Assembly (NCBI RefSeq): GCF_000215995.1
Contig: NC_015680.1
Coordinates: forward strand, 1,377,160-1,441,159
Origin: Pyrococcus yayanosii CH1
Lineage (GTDB): Archaea > Methanobacteriota_B > Thermococci > Thermococcales > Thermococcaceae
Direction of reading: 5' to 3'
Length of the DNA: 64,000 nt
Shown here: one piece after another, positions 44,143-51,272 of the stretch
How the letters are laid out: each line of letters starts with the position of its first letter
Position numbering within the stretch: position 1 is the first letter of the stretch
The notes under the pieces: generated by a model
Seen by the model: only the letters and a program-made list of their open reading frames with translations
The model's database searches: none
Told to the model about the DNA's origin: nothing
Position numbers and translations under genes: made by a program

Positions 44143-44894
44143 TGCACACGATGTACGTTGAGAAGGACTCCCCTCTCCACTCTCTCGATCCGAGGGTTAA
44201 GGTTATCTCAACTGCTCTCCTAACAATTATAGTCATACTAACAACCCACCCCGTATTTTCTCCCTTGATGTTCCTTACAATCGCTCTAGGGCTCCGCATC
44301 CTCGGAGGGATAAAGGTCGGCTATCAGCTAAGGGTTCTCAAGCCCCTTCTTCCCCTTTTTCTCCTAACCTTTGCCATATGGCCCTTCATAATAGACCCGT
44401 GGAAGAGGGGAGTCCTCGTTGGCATCGGCTACACCTTCAGGCTGGCCTCCATGGCCCTCCTTGCCTTAGGTCTTCTTATGACGACTACCCAGAAGGATCT
44501 AATACTCGGCCTCGTGAAGCTGGGCCTCCCCTATGAGCTCGGGCTCGCCACCACGATGGCCCTCCGCTACATCCCGACACTCTACGCCCTCACCCAGAAC
44601 ATCATGGATGCCCAGAAGAGCAGAGGGCTTGAGCTTGAAAAGGGAAAGTTCCTTGAGAGAATGAGGAAGATGGCGGCCATCGTAATTCCCCTGATAGCCC
44701 TGACCATAAAGACTGCCCACGAGCTCAGCATAGCAATGGAAAGCAGGGGCTTCGGTGCATCAAAGAAGAGGACGTTCCTGAGAGACATAAAGATGCAGAG
44801 AAATGACTACCTAGCACTATCTCTCGTAACAATCCTTGCAATCATCTACCTTTACCTCCACCTTTCCCTCGGTCTTGGGAGCTTCTCCCCATAA
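44139..44894 (+). CDS. ECF transporter transmembrane subunit EcfT
   Basis: A 251-residue membrane scaffold with about five to six helices. It has the EcfT start LHSLDPRVKVIS and coupling-helix motifs with Ala-Arg-Gly character: DAQKSRGLELE (about 165-175) and AMESRGFGASKKRT (about 198-211). It joins the ATPase dimer to the substrate-specific subunit. ATGs at 44139, 44142 and 44151 are in frame. Its 3' end overlaps the convergent gene by 53 nt. Confidence 0.9.
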   Translation: MMHTMYVEKDSPLHSLDPRVKVISTALLTIIVILTTHPVFSPLMFLTIALGLRILGGIKVGYQLRVLKPLLPLFLLTFAIWPFIIDPWKRGVLVGIGYTFRLASMALLALGLLMTTTQKDLILGLVKLGLPYELGLATTMALRYIPTLYALTQNIMDAQKSRGLELEKGKFLERMRKMAAIVIPLIALTIKTAHELSIAMESRGFGASKKRTFLRDIKMQRNDYLALSLVTILAIIYLYLHLSLGLGSFSP

Positions 44895-45531
44895 GGAGGG
44901 CCACGGTGGAATCTATCGGAACGTCATGCTCCCCTAAACCCTCAAGCCTCTCAGCATACGTCCTGAGAACCGTGAACCTCAGCCTGTAGTGGCCCCTGTA
45001 GGAGCCCGTCCTAAGAACGAGGAGCTGCTCGAACATCTCAGGTAGGAGAAAGCTTTTCCTGACTTCTCCCATAAGATCTAGCTCATTCAGGGTCGTGTTC
45101 TCGGTGAGTAGAACCAGAAAGAGGGCTTTTAAATCAACGAGCCTCCTCAGCTCAAGCATGCCGTCACTGTCGGCCCCCTTGAGGAGCGGAAAGCTGGAAA
45201 CGAAGACAAAGGAGCCATCCGACACCATTTCTACACCCTCAAGGAGCTCTCGGAAGGAGTACACCCTGGCCATGAGGACGGAGGACGGATCCCCGCCGAA
45301 GCGCTCGAGAAGGGATGGGGAGAGGCCATTCATAACGTCGAGATAATAAACGGGGATGCCGGAAGCCTGGGCTTTTGCCATCGAGGAATACTTCAGGAGG
45401 GCCGTAGAGAGAGGATCGGCAGTTATCACGCCAGCCATGCTACCCTCTTCCAGCTCACCCGCGACCCTCGAAACCTCATCAAGGAGGGATAGGGATTTAA
45501 CGTCCCTAATGGGAGTGTAAAAGACCGGCAT
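44842..45531 (-). CDS. Unknown protein, possibly RecA-fold without P-loop
   Basis: A 229-residue protein I do not recognise. It alternates predicted strands and helices (GVITADPLSTALLKYSS, GIPVYYLDVMNGLSPSLLERFGG, FVFVSSFPLLKG, ALFLVLLTENTTLNELD) as a RecA-like domain would, but has no Walker A. The order resembles the middle and end of RadB/KaiC domains, which is a weak similarity. It ends in a basic Gly-rich tail. A TATA at 45553-45563 gives a leaderless start at ATG 45531. The last 53 nt overlap ecfT. Confidence 0.65.
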   Translation of the reverse strand: MPVFYTPIRDVKSLSLLDEVSRVAGELEEGSMAGVITADPLSTALLKYSSMAKAQASGIPVYYLDVMNGLSPSLLERFGGDPSSVLMARVYSFRELLEGVEMVSDGSFVFVSSFPLLKGADSDGMLELRRLVDLKALFLVLLTENTTLNELDLMGEVRKSFLLPEMFEQLLVLRTGSYRGHYRLRFTVLRTYAERLEGLGEHDVPIDSTVALLMGRSSQDRGKGGGKGR

Positions 45532-45552
45532 TGATGATGCTTCGATGAGCCC

Positions 45553-45563
45553 CTATTTATACT
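45553..45563 (-). promoter_or_regulatory. Promoter of the 44842-45531 gene
   Basis: Minus-strand AGTATAAATAG, 26 nt before ATG 45531 and only a few bases after the D box of the sRNA. Confidence 0.6.
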
Positions 45564-45565
45564 TT

Positions 45566-45623
45566 AGCGTCAGACAACCGAGTGTTCATCACCAATCAGC
45601 CAGTGCCGGTTTCATCATCCACA
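45566..45623 (-). ncRNA. C/D box sRNA (2'-O-methylation guide)
   Basis: On the minus strand, in order: C box GATGATGA (45619-45612), guide AACCGGCACTGG, D' box CTGA (45599-45596), 4-nt linker, C' box TGATGA (45591-45586), guide ACACTCGGTTGT, D box CTGA (45573-45570). Both guides are 12 nt, as in archaeal box C/D sRNAs of about 55-60 nt. The C box contains the TGA stop (45617-45615) of the DUF63 gene, so the RNA is probably processed from that transcript. Targets would be CCAGUGCCGGUU and ACAACCGAGUGU in rRNA or tRNA; I could not identify them. Confidence 0.85.
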
Positions 45624-46412
45624 GACTATCTGCAACACCATTTGAGCGGGGTCGCGTATGGCCGGTCCAAGGCCAAGAATATATATGGCCAGATACCAGA
45701 AATTCCTCTCCTCTTTATCAGGAACCAAGTATTTGAGGCCGTAGTAAACGGTCACGAGGATGAGGGTTATCCAAGGATAGTAGGCATAGGGGCCGAGAGC
45801 CCTCACGAGGTGGTTCTCAATCCAGTGGACCTCCCTGTACCCGTAAATATCTATCGCTACGACGGTGGAGGCTATGTCGAAGTAGTGGGCAAGAGTGGGG
45901 TATAAGTAGAGTTTCTCAAAGGGCCTAAACCTGTAGAGGGTAAAGACGGCGGCCCAGCTGATTGCCGTGTGGATTAGCGTTAGGATGTAAGGCTCCCAGC
46001 ACCTCGCGTTCGTTACAAGGAGGTAGTTCGCCCAGAGAGCCAGGAGAGTGCCCCACCCGATTGTAATCCTTGGATACGTTTCCAGCTTGGCATCGGCAAT
46101 TAGGGCAGGGAGGATGAGAAAGAAGGCCGTGAAGAATATTCCAGGGGTGAGTATCCAAGGGTTGGGCTCCAGAACACCCCCATCCACGAGGGCCCTCACG
46201 GTGGCTCCAAAGACCACCATTGGCGTAACCGCCAGGAAGAGCCTCTCATCCACCTTAATTCTCAGAGGCCTTATTATGTATCTGTACGTGTATATGACGG
46301 CGAAGCCAAAAATCAGGGCATAGACAAGGGTGTTTACGGGGTTGTAGCCTTCTCTCGTGTACATGGGCCTCACAAAGTACTCCCAAAGGAAGTCCCGTAA
46401 GACATCTAACAT
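45615..46412 (-). CDS. DUF63 family membrane protein
   Basis: A 265-residue archaeal membrane protein with about eight transmembrane segments. Family-typical segments are YNPVNTLVYALI near residue 24, FGATVRALVDGGVL, TPGIFFTAFF, LAHYFDIASTVVAID and the closing GLGPAIRDPAQMVLQI. Function is unknown. GGGGGTCGATGA precedes ATG 46412. The coding region is divergent from nucS and the two may share a TATA-containing gap. The last codon and stop form part of the C/D sRNA. Confidence 0.85.
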   Translation of the reverse strand: MLDVLRDFLWEYFVRPMYTREGYNPVNTLVYALIFGFAVIYTYRYIIRPLRIKVDERLFLAVTPMVVFGATVRALVDGGVLEPNPWILTPGIFFTAFFLILPALIADAKLETYPRITIGWGTLLALWANYLLVTNARCWEPYILTLIHTAISWAAVFTLYRFRPFEKLYLYPTLAHYFDIASTVVAIDIYGYREVHWIENHLVRALGPYAYYPWITLILVTVYYGLKYLVPDKEERNFWYLAIYILGLGPAIRDPAQMVLQIVCG

Positions 46413-46442
46413 TCATCGACCCCCTTCCCTTTTAGGGGATAC

Positions 46443-46453
46443 GCTTTTTAACG
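46443..46453. promoter_or_regulatory. nucS promoter, possibly bidirectional
   Basis: CTTTTTAAC (plus strand) is 26 nt before the nucS ATG 46474. The same A/T core read on the minus strand (GTTAAAAAG) is 36 nt before the DUF63 ATG. Confidence 0.5.
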
Positions 46454-46473
46454 TATCGGTGGTTCCTGAGTCC

Positions 46474-47235
46474 ATGAGAAAGGCAGAGGTGAGGATGGAG
46501 CCAACACCAAAGGAGCTCGCTGAGCTTTTTGACCTCGCCAGGAAGCTCGAGGGAATGCTTATCATCTTTGCGAGGTGCCGCGTTCATTACGAGGGAAGGG
46601 CCAAGAGCGAGCTAGGGGAAGGGGACAGGATCATCATGATAAAGCCGGACGGGAGCTTCTTAATTCACCAGAAAAAGAAGAGAGAGCCTGTGAATTGGCA
46701 ACCACCAGGGAGCAAGGTGAGGCTTGAGCTCAGGAATGTCCCGACAATCGTCAGTGTGAGGAGGAAGCCCAGAGAGATTCTGGAAGTTGAGCTCCTAGAG
46801 ACATACATGGTATCCGCATTCTTCGCCGAAGATTACGAGGCCCTTAAGCTTTCGGGCAGCGAGGCCGAGATGGCGGCCCTTATATTTTCCAACCCAGATG
46901 TCATAGAGCCAGGATTCAAGCCACTCTTCAGGGAGAAGCCCGTGAGACACGGAATAGTGGACGTGCTTGGCGTTGACAAAGAGGGGAACCTTGTTGTCCT
47001 AGAGCTGAAGAGAAGGAAGGCGGATCTACACGCCGTCAGCCAGCTGAAAAGGTACGTGGAGGCTCTTAGGGAGGAGAACCCTGGCAAGATAGTTAGGGGG
47101 ATTCTCGTGGCTCCCTCGATAACCGCCGGAGCCCAGAGACTCTTGGAGAAAGAGGGACTGGAGTTTAGGAGGATGGAGCCTCCAAAGAGGAAGGAGAAGA
47201 GAAAGAGCAGACAGAAAACGCTGGACTTCCTCTAG
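46474..47235 (+). CDS. nucS: Mismatch/branched-DNA endonuclease NucS (EndoMS)
   Basis: A 253-residue nuclease acting in PCNA-linked repair of mismatched or branched DNA. The N-terminal DNA-binding domain has FARCRVHYEGRAKSELG and FLIHQKKKREPVNWQPPG. The RecB-like catalytic residues are D163 (GIVDV), E177 and K179 (LELKRRKAD), spaced exactly as D160/E174/K176 of P. abyssi NucS. The tail QKTLDFL is a PCNA-interacting (PIP) motif. ATG 46474 matches the leaderless promoter; the frame upstream lies in the divergent gene. Confidence 0.95.
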   Translation: MRKAEVRMEPTPKELAELFDLARKLEGMLIIFARCRVHYEGRAKSELGEGDRIIMIKPDGSFLIHQKKKREPVNWQPPGSKVRLELRNVPTIVSVRRKPREILEVELLETYMVSAFFAEDYEALKLSGSEAEMAALIFSNPDVIEPGFKPLFREKPVRHGIVDVLGVDKEGNLVVLELKRRKADLHAVSQLKRYVEALREENPGKIVRGILVAPSITAGAQRLLEKEGLEFRRMEPPKRKEKRKSRQKTLDFL

Positions 47236-47612
47236 CCCATGCTCATCTCATGAGGCATCATCTCCCTCACGCGAACCCTAAGCCCGGAGAAGGACTCCTC
47301 GACTTCAACGACTTTTCCCAGACCCACGAGGCGGAGTTGAACCCTGCAGACGCTCACCTCCCTCTCGTCGCTTTCCTCCCATAGGACGCGCTGGTGCGTC
47401 TTCTCTATCTTAAGCACCCTTGCTATCATCCCCTCGGTTCCCCTTGTTACATCCTCGAGGGCCTCATACGTCAGGAAGACTAGGTCTCCTTCCCTCAGGC
47501 TTTCAAGAACGATGTAGTTGCGGGCGCTCCTAATTTCAAGGGTCCTGTAGGGGTTTCTCATTAGGGCATCAAGGGTCCGGCGGGAGATGCCCGTTAGGAT
47601 GGGAAGCTCCAT
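47232..47612 (-). CDS. DUF473 family protein
   Basis: A 126-residue archaeal protein with LTGISRRTLDALMRNPYRTLEIRS at the N-terminus, GDLVFLTYEALEDVTRGTEG in the middle and a beta-rich end. I recall this arrangement as DUF473, found only in archaea and without a known role. It overlaps the nucS stop by 4 nt (convergent) and lies 9 nt after pbaB, with which it is probably co-transcribed. Confidence 0.72.
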   Translation of the reverse strand: MELPILTGISRRTLDALMRNPYRTLEIRSARNYIVLESLREGDLVFLTYEALEDVTRGTEGMIARVLKIEKTHQRVLWEESDEREVSVCRVQLRLVGLGKVVEVEESFSGLRVRVREMMPHEMSMG

Positions 47613-47621
47613 AATCCCACC

Positions 47622-48347
47622 TCACAGGTACATGCTCTCGTACTGCCTCTCCATCTTCTTCCTCGCTGCCTCCATCTCCTCGTGCATCCTCCGCAACTGC
47701 TCCTCTATCATCTCAGCCTCCTTAATGAGGGGCTCCGTCGAGACCTCTATACCGAGCATCTTCTTGAGGACCTCGATGACGTTGGCTGCGGCCCTTGGGT
47801 CGGGCCTATCCCCAAAGGTCTCACCGAGCAGGACGTAGGCCTTCAGCCCAGCTCTACTGGCCTCCCATAGAAGCTTCCCGCTCATCCCGGTTATAGAGCC
47901 ATACTGGAGAAGCTTAACGCCGAGGCCTTCCAGCTCTTTGGTCTCTTCCTCACCGCCCCCAACCCCCCATACTTCCATCCTCTCCTTGAACATTCCAACA
48001 CCCATACCGCCCAAGGATATCACGCGCTGGGCCCCGCTATCCTTCAGGTAGCGCACGACCTCCTTCGCAATTTCGTTCACGAGGGTCGGTGGGAGGTAGA
48101 TATCAGCCACGGCCACTATCAAGTTGTCCTTCCCGTAAAAGCGTAGGGGTGGGTTAGGCTTCCCCTCCAGTATCAGGCTCATCGGGGGTATAAAGGGACT
48201 CTCTATGTAGCCTATCATCTCCATTCCAAGCTCCTTCGCGAGGAAGTTCGCCGCTATGTGGCCTACAAGGCCTATCCCCGGGTAGCCCTCTATTAGGATG
48301 GGATTCCCTATCTTGGGGAGGACTATTTGGACAGGCTTCTCAACCAT
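47622..48347 (-). CDS. pbaB: Proteasome assembly-chaperone homologue PbaB (PAC2 family)
   Basis: A 241-residue PAC2-family protein: ILIEGYPGIGLVGHIAANFL (about 17-36), RVISLGGMGVG, YGSITGMSGKLLWEASRAGL and a C-terminal coiled coil. The last residues MYL form a hydrophobic-Tyr-X tail like the one by which PbaB of P. furiosus docks on the 20S proteasome and activates it. In P. furiosus the gene also adjoins MTAP and cdc6 (recall), as here. GGTGGTAGT precedes ATG 48347. Confidence 0.85.
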   Translation of the reverse strand: MVEKPVQIVLPKIGNPILIEGYPGIGLVGHIAANFLAKELGMEMIGYIESPFIPPMSLILEGKPNPPLRFYGKDNLIVAVADIYLPPTLVNEIAKEVVRYLKDSGAQRVISLGGMGVGMFKERMEVWGVGGGEEETKELEGLGVKLLQYGSITGMSGKLLWEASRAGLKAYVLLGETFGDRPDPRAAANVIEVLKKMLGIEVSTEPLIKEAEMIEEQLRRMHEEMEAARKKMERQYESMYL

Positions 48348-48405
48348 ACTACCACCGAAAGATTATATGGGGGGCAAGATTATTAGGGGTTTCGCCCAAT
48401 TTTGA

Positions 48406-48418
48406 TTTCCACTGGAAA
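48406..48418. repeat. Origin recognition box (ORB) upstream of MTAP
   Basis: TTTCCACTGGAAA, 7 nt before the MTAP TATA (CTTATATTT, 48425-48433), in the pbaB/MTAP divergent gap and about 0.9 kb left of the main origin. Confidence 0.7.
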
Positions 48419-48424
48419 GGCAAC

Positions 48425-48433
48425 CCTTATATT
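48425..48433 (+). promoter_or_regulatory. Promoter of the MTAP gene
   Basis: CTTATATTT, about 36 nt before ATG 48465, giving a ~10-nt leader with GGTGAT. Confidence 0.55.
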
Positions 48434-48464
48434 TCCCGCCTTCGGTATTAACACGGTGATTACC

Positions 48465-49238
48465 ATGCCTAAGATAGGGATAATCGGAGGTTCCGGCGTC
48501 TATGGAGTTTTCGAGCCAAAGGAGACCGTGAAGGTGCACACTCCCTACGGCAGACCCTCAGCTCCAGTGGAAATAGGGGAGATAGAGGGAGTTGAAGTTG
48601 CATTCATCCCAAGACACGGCAAGCACCATGAGTTCCCACCCCACGAAGTCCCCTATAGGGCAAACATATGGGCCCTCAAGGAGCTCGGAGTGGAGAGAGT
48701 AATAGGCATAACAGCCGTCGGCTCCCTTAGGGAAGAGTACAAGCCGGGTGACATAGTGATTGCCGACCAGTTCATAGACTTCACCAAGAAGAGAGAGTAC
48801 ACCTTCTACAATGGGCCGCGCGTTGCCCACGTCAGCATGGCCGATCCCTTCTGCCCGGAGCTCAGGAGGATATTCATCGAAGCCGCCAAGGAGCTTAGCC
48901 TTCCCCTCCACGAGAAAGGCACCTATATTTGCATAGAGGGCCCACGCTTCTCCACGAGAGCCGAGAGCAGGATGTTCCGCCAGTTCGCCGACATAATAGG
49001 GATGACCCTCATCCCCGAGGTCAACCTCGCTAGGGAGCTTGGTATGTGCTACGTGAACGTTTCAACGGTCACGGACTACGACGTCTGGGCTGAGAAGCCC
49101 GTCGACGCCCAAGAAGTCATACGTGTCATGAAGGAGAACGAAGAAAAGGTTCAGAGGCTCCTCAAGAGGGCCATTCCGAGGATTCCGGAGGAAAGGACCT
49201 GCGGTTGTGCTGATATCCTCAAGACAGCTTTCGTTTAG
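48465..49238 (+). CDS. mtnP: 5'-methylthioadenosine phosphorylase (MTAP II type)
   Basis: A 257-residue purine nucleoside phosphorylase that splits methylthioadenosine into adenine and methylthioribose-1-phosphate, recycling products of polyamine and tRNA-modification chemistry. Motifs: [11 protein letters not shown] at the start, [20 protein letters not shown] (phosphate and ribose site), [20 protein letters not shown] and [11 protein letters not shown] near residue 205. The C-terminal RTCGCAD pair resembles the CxC disulfide of P. furiosus MTAPII. ATG 48465 follows GGTGATTACC; the frame from 48402 spans the promoter and ORB. Confidence 0.93.
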   Translation: MPKIGIIGGSGVYGVFEPKETVKVHTPYGRPSAPVEIGEIEGVEVAFIPRHGKHHEFPPHEVPYRANIWALKELGVERVIGITAVGSLREEYKPGDIVIADQFIDFTKKREYTFYNGPRVAHVSMADPFCPELRRIFIEAAKELSLPLHEKGTYICIEGPRFSTRAESRMFRQFADIIGMTLIPEVNLARELGMCYVNVSTVTDYDVWAEKPVDAQEVIRVMKENEEKVQRLLKRAIPRIPEERTCGCADILKTAFV

Positions 49239-49269
49239 ATTATCTTCTTACCGCTTCTACAAATATTTG

Positions 49270-49302
49270 ACAAGCCCCCCAGAGTTTCATTTCCACTGGA
49301 AC
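49270..49302 (-). repeat. Full-length ORB, left inward-facing
   Basis: Core TTTCCACTGGAA at 49290-49301. Read on the minus strand it continues AATGAAACTCTGGGGGG, the G-string that sets the polarity of Orc1 binding. Confidence 0.85.
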
Positions 49303-49553
49303 AGGGATACAGAGGTTCCCCTAGGAAATACGTCTTGACAAACATAGAAAATTTTATGAGTTTTTCTTTACATTTGTTGCGTGAACATTTTTCAGTTAAG
49401 GGGAGCTTTTATCGACATGTTATGAACGCTTGTCTAATTTCTCTGCGTTTTCTTTTTAAATCTGTTCATAGAAACATTTATATATGCCCTCGCAGATAGA
49501 AAACGGGAGCGTTTGCACCAAAAAATAAAGATCTCTTGGGCGTTTGGCGGCCG

Positions 49554-49584
49554 GTTCCAGTGGAAATGAAACTCTGGGGGGTTC
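49554..49584 (+). repeat. Full-length ORB, right inward/outward partner
   Basis: Core TTCCAGTGGAAA at 49555-49566, then ATGAAACTCTGGGGGG, base for base the same extension as the left copy but on the opposite strand; the G-strings point away from the AT-rich centre. Confidence 0.85.
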
Positions 49585-49689
49585 AAAACCATTTAACTTC
49601 CGCCAAATTATTAAGTTGTTATGTTTAATCAAATGCTCTAAAACATCCATTGGTGAACAGCTTTAAATGAACATTTATGCACATTTTCC

Positions 49690-49701
49690 TTCCACTGGAA
49701 A
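49690..49701. repeat. Short ORB
   Basis: TTCCACTGGAAA without the G-string. Confidence 0.7.
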
Positions 49702-49763
49702 GGTTTCCCGGCTTTTCTAAATGCAAACACTTAATGCTCATCTATGTGCATCAACCTGTGGGA

Positions 49764-49775
49764 TTTCCAGTGGAA
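49764..49775. repeat. Short ORB
   Basis: TTTCCAGTGGAA without the G-string. Confidence 0.7.
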
Positions 49776-49834
49776 CCTTTGACATGGAGTTGCTCAACAA
49801 AGCATAAAAACCTCGGAGGAAAAAGGTTCCTTGC

Positions 49835-49865
49835 TTTCCACTGCTTCCCCTGCTTCCAGTGGAAG
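49835..49865. repeat. Short ORB with adjacent half-site
   Basis: CTTCCAGTGGAAG at 49853-49865, preceded by a half-site TTTCCACTG at 49835-49843. Confidence 0.65.
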
Positions 49866-49951
49866 AGGAATGCTTACATGTTAATTATATCGGCCAGGCT
49901 TCGTTACTAAGTGTGATAATATCTACGAAATTTATGCTCCTGTGAGCAATG

Positions 49952-49964
49952 TTTCCACTGGAAA
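49952..49964. repeat. Short ORB
   Basis: TTTCCACTGGAAA, about 50 nt before the cdc6 start. Confidence 0.7.
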
Positions 49965-49992
49965 TGCTGGGAAGTGAACCTATGGGGTACGA

Positions 49993-50006
49993 TTTCCAGT
50001 GGAGGT
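49993..50006 (+). repeat. ORB overlapping the cdc6 ribosome-binding site
   Basis: TTTCCAGTGGAGGT: the last ORB bases (GGAA to GGAG) are changed so the repeat becomes GGAGGT, 7 nt before ATG 50013. Confidence 0.7.
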
Positions 50007-50012
50007 ACGACG

Positions 50013-51272
50013 ATGAACGAGGGTGAGCAGCTCCACCTTGACCAGCTCTTCGAGAGACTGCTTAGGGCAAGGAAGATATTCAAGAATAAGGAGGTACTGA
50101 GACACAGCTATACGCCCAAGGACCTTCCCCACAGGCACGAGCAGATTGAGACCCTTGCCCAGATACTTGTGCCCGTCCTCCGTGGGGAAACCCCTTCCAA
50201 CATCTTCGTCTATGGGAAGACGGGGACCGGTAAAACGGTAACCGTCAAGTTCGTGACCGAGGAATTGAAGAAGATTTCGAGGAAGTTCAACATCCCCGTG
50301 GACGTTATCTACATCAACTGCGAAATTGTGGACACGCAGTACCGTGTCCTCGCCAACATAGTAAACTACTTCAAGGACGAGACCGGTATAGAGGTCCCGC
50401 TCGTGGGCTGGCCTACGGATGAGGTCTACGCGAAGCTTAAGCAGGTCATAGACGCCAAGGAGCGCTTTGTAATAATCGTCTTGGATGAGATAGATAAATT
50501 AATCAAGAAGAGTGGCGACGAGGTCCTATACAGCCTCACCAGGATAAACTCAGAGCTCAAGAGGGCTAAGGTGAGTGTCATCGGGATATCCAACGACTTG
50601 AAGTTTAAGGAATATCTCGATCCACGCGTTCTCTCGAGCCTGAGCGAGGAGGAGGTTGTGTTCCCGCCCTACGATGCCAATCAGCTCCGCGACATCTTGA
50701 TGCAAAGAGCCGAGGAGGCTTTCTATCCGGGCGTTCTGGGCGAAGGCGTTGTCCCCCTATGTGCCGCCCTCGCCGCGAGGGAGCACGGTGATGCTAGGAG
50801 GGCCCTCGATCTGCTCCGTGTTGCCGGCGAAATAGCAGAGAGGGAAGGGGCAAGCAAGGTAACGGAGAGGCACGTCTGGAAGGCCCAGGAGAAGATAGAG
50901 CAGGACACCATGGAGGAAGTCATAAAGACCCTTCCACTCCAATCGAAGGTTCTCCTTTATGCCATAGTACTTCTCGACGAGAATGGTGAGCTACCTGCCA
51001 ATACGGGTGAGGTTTACTCGGTTTACAGGGAGCTATGCGAGTACATAGATCTCGAACCGCTCACCCAAAGGCGCATAAGCGACCTCATAAACGAGCTGGA
51101 TATGTTGGGCATAATAAACGCGAAGGTCGTCAGCAAGGGTCGCTACGGCAGGACAAAGGAGATAAGGCTTAACGTAACCCCCTACAAGATTAGGAACGTC
51201 TTCCGCCTTGACTACTCCATCCAGCCCCTTCTGGCTGTGTCTCTTAAAAGCGAGCAGAGGAGGCTCGTGTGA
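50013..51272 (+). CDS. cdc6: Orc1/Cdc6 replication initiator
   Basis: A 419-residue AAA+ initiator that binds ORBs and loads MCM. Walker A GKTGTGKT is at residues 69-76 region (GGG at 68), Walker B is VLDEIDKL, sensor 1 VIGISNDL, and sensor 2 lies in EHGDARRALDLLR. The C-terminal winged helix (about 305-410) recognises ORB DNA. ATG 50013 follows GGAGGTACGACG, itself part of an ORB, so Orc1 binding and translation signals overlap. Its stop overlaps the DP1 start by 1 nt, linking initiator and polymerase in one operon. Confidence 0.96.
   Translation: MNEGEQLHLDQLFERLLRARKIFKNKEVLRHSYTPKDLPHRHEQIETLAQILVPVLRGETPSNIFVYGKTGTGKTVTVKFVTEELKKISRKFNIPVDVIYINCEIVDTQYRVLANIVNYFKDETGIEVPLVGWPTDEVYAKLKQVIDAKERFVIIVLDEIDKLIKKSGDEVLYSLTRINSELKRAKVSVIGISNDLKFKEYLDPRVLSSLSEEEVVFPPYDANQLRDILMQRAEEAFYPGVLGEGVVPLCAALAAREHGDARRALDLLRVAGEIAEREGASKVTERHVWKAQEKIEQDTMEEVIKTLPLQSKVLLYAIVLLDENGELPANTGEVYSVYRELCEYIDLEPLTQRRISDLINELDMLGIINAKVVSKGRYGRTKEIRLNVTPYKIRNVFRLDYSIQPLLAVSLKSEQRRLV

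Larger units (their letters stand above)
49239..50012. other. oriC: Chromosomal replication origin (oriC) region
   Basis: A 774-nt gene-free region beside orc1/cdc6. Two full-length ORBs (49270-49302 and 49554-49584) face each other with identical extensions ending in six G. Between them lies an AT-rich tract (about 49325-49500: AAAATTTTATGAG, TTCTTTTTAAATC, ACATTTATATATG) suitable as unwinding element. A further five shorter ORBs lie to the right up to the cdc6 start. The arrangement matches the Pyrococcus oriC type. The motif GAACATTT recurs at about 49383 and 49669. Confidence 0.9.

Noticed and set aside
48562-48573. ORB-like CTCCAGTGGAAA in the MTAP coding sequence
   Set aside because: One mismatch in the core and it encodes conserved residues (Ser-Ala-Pro-Val-Glu), so chance is a sufficient explanation.
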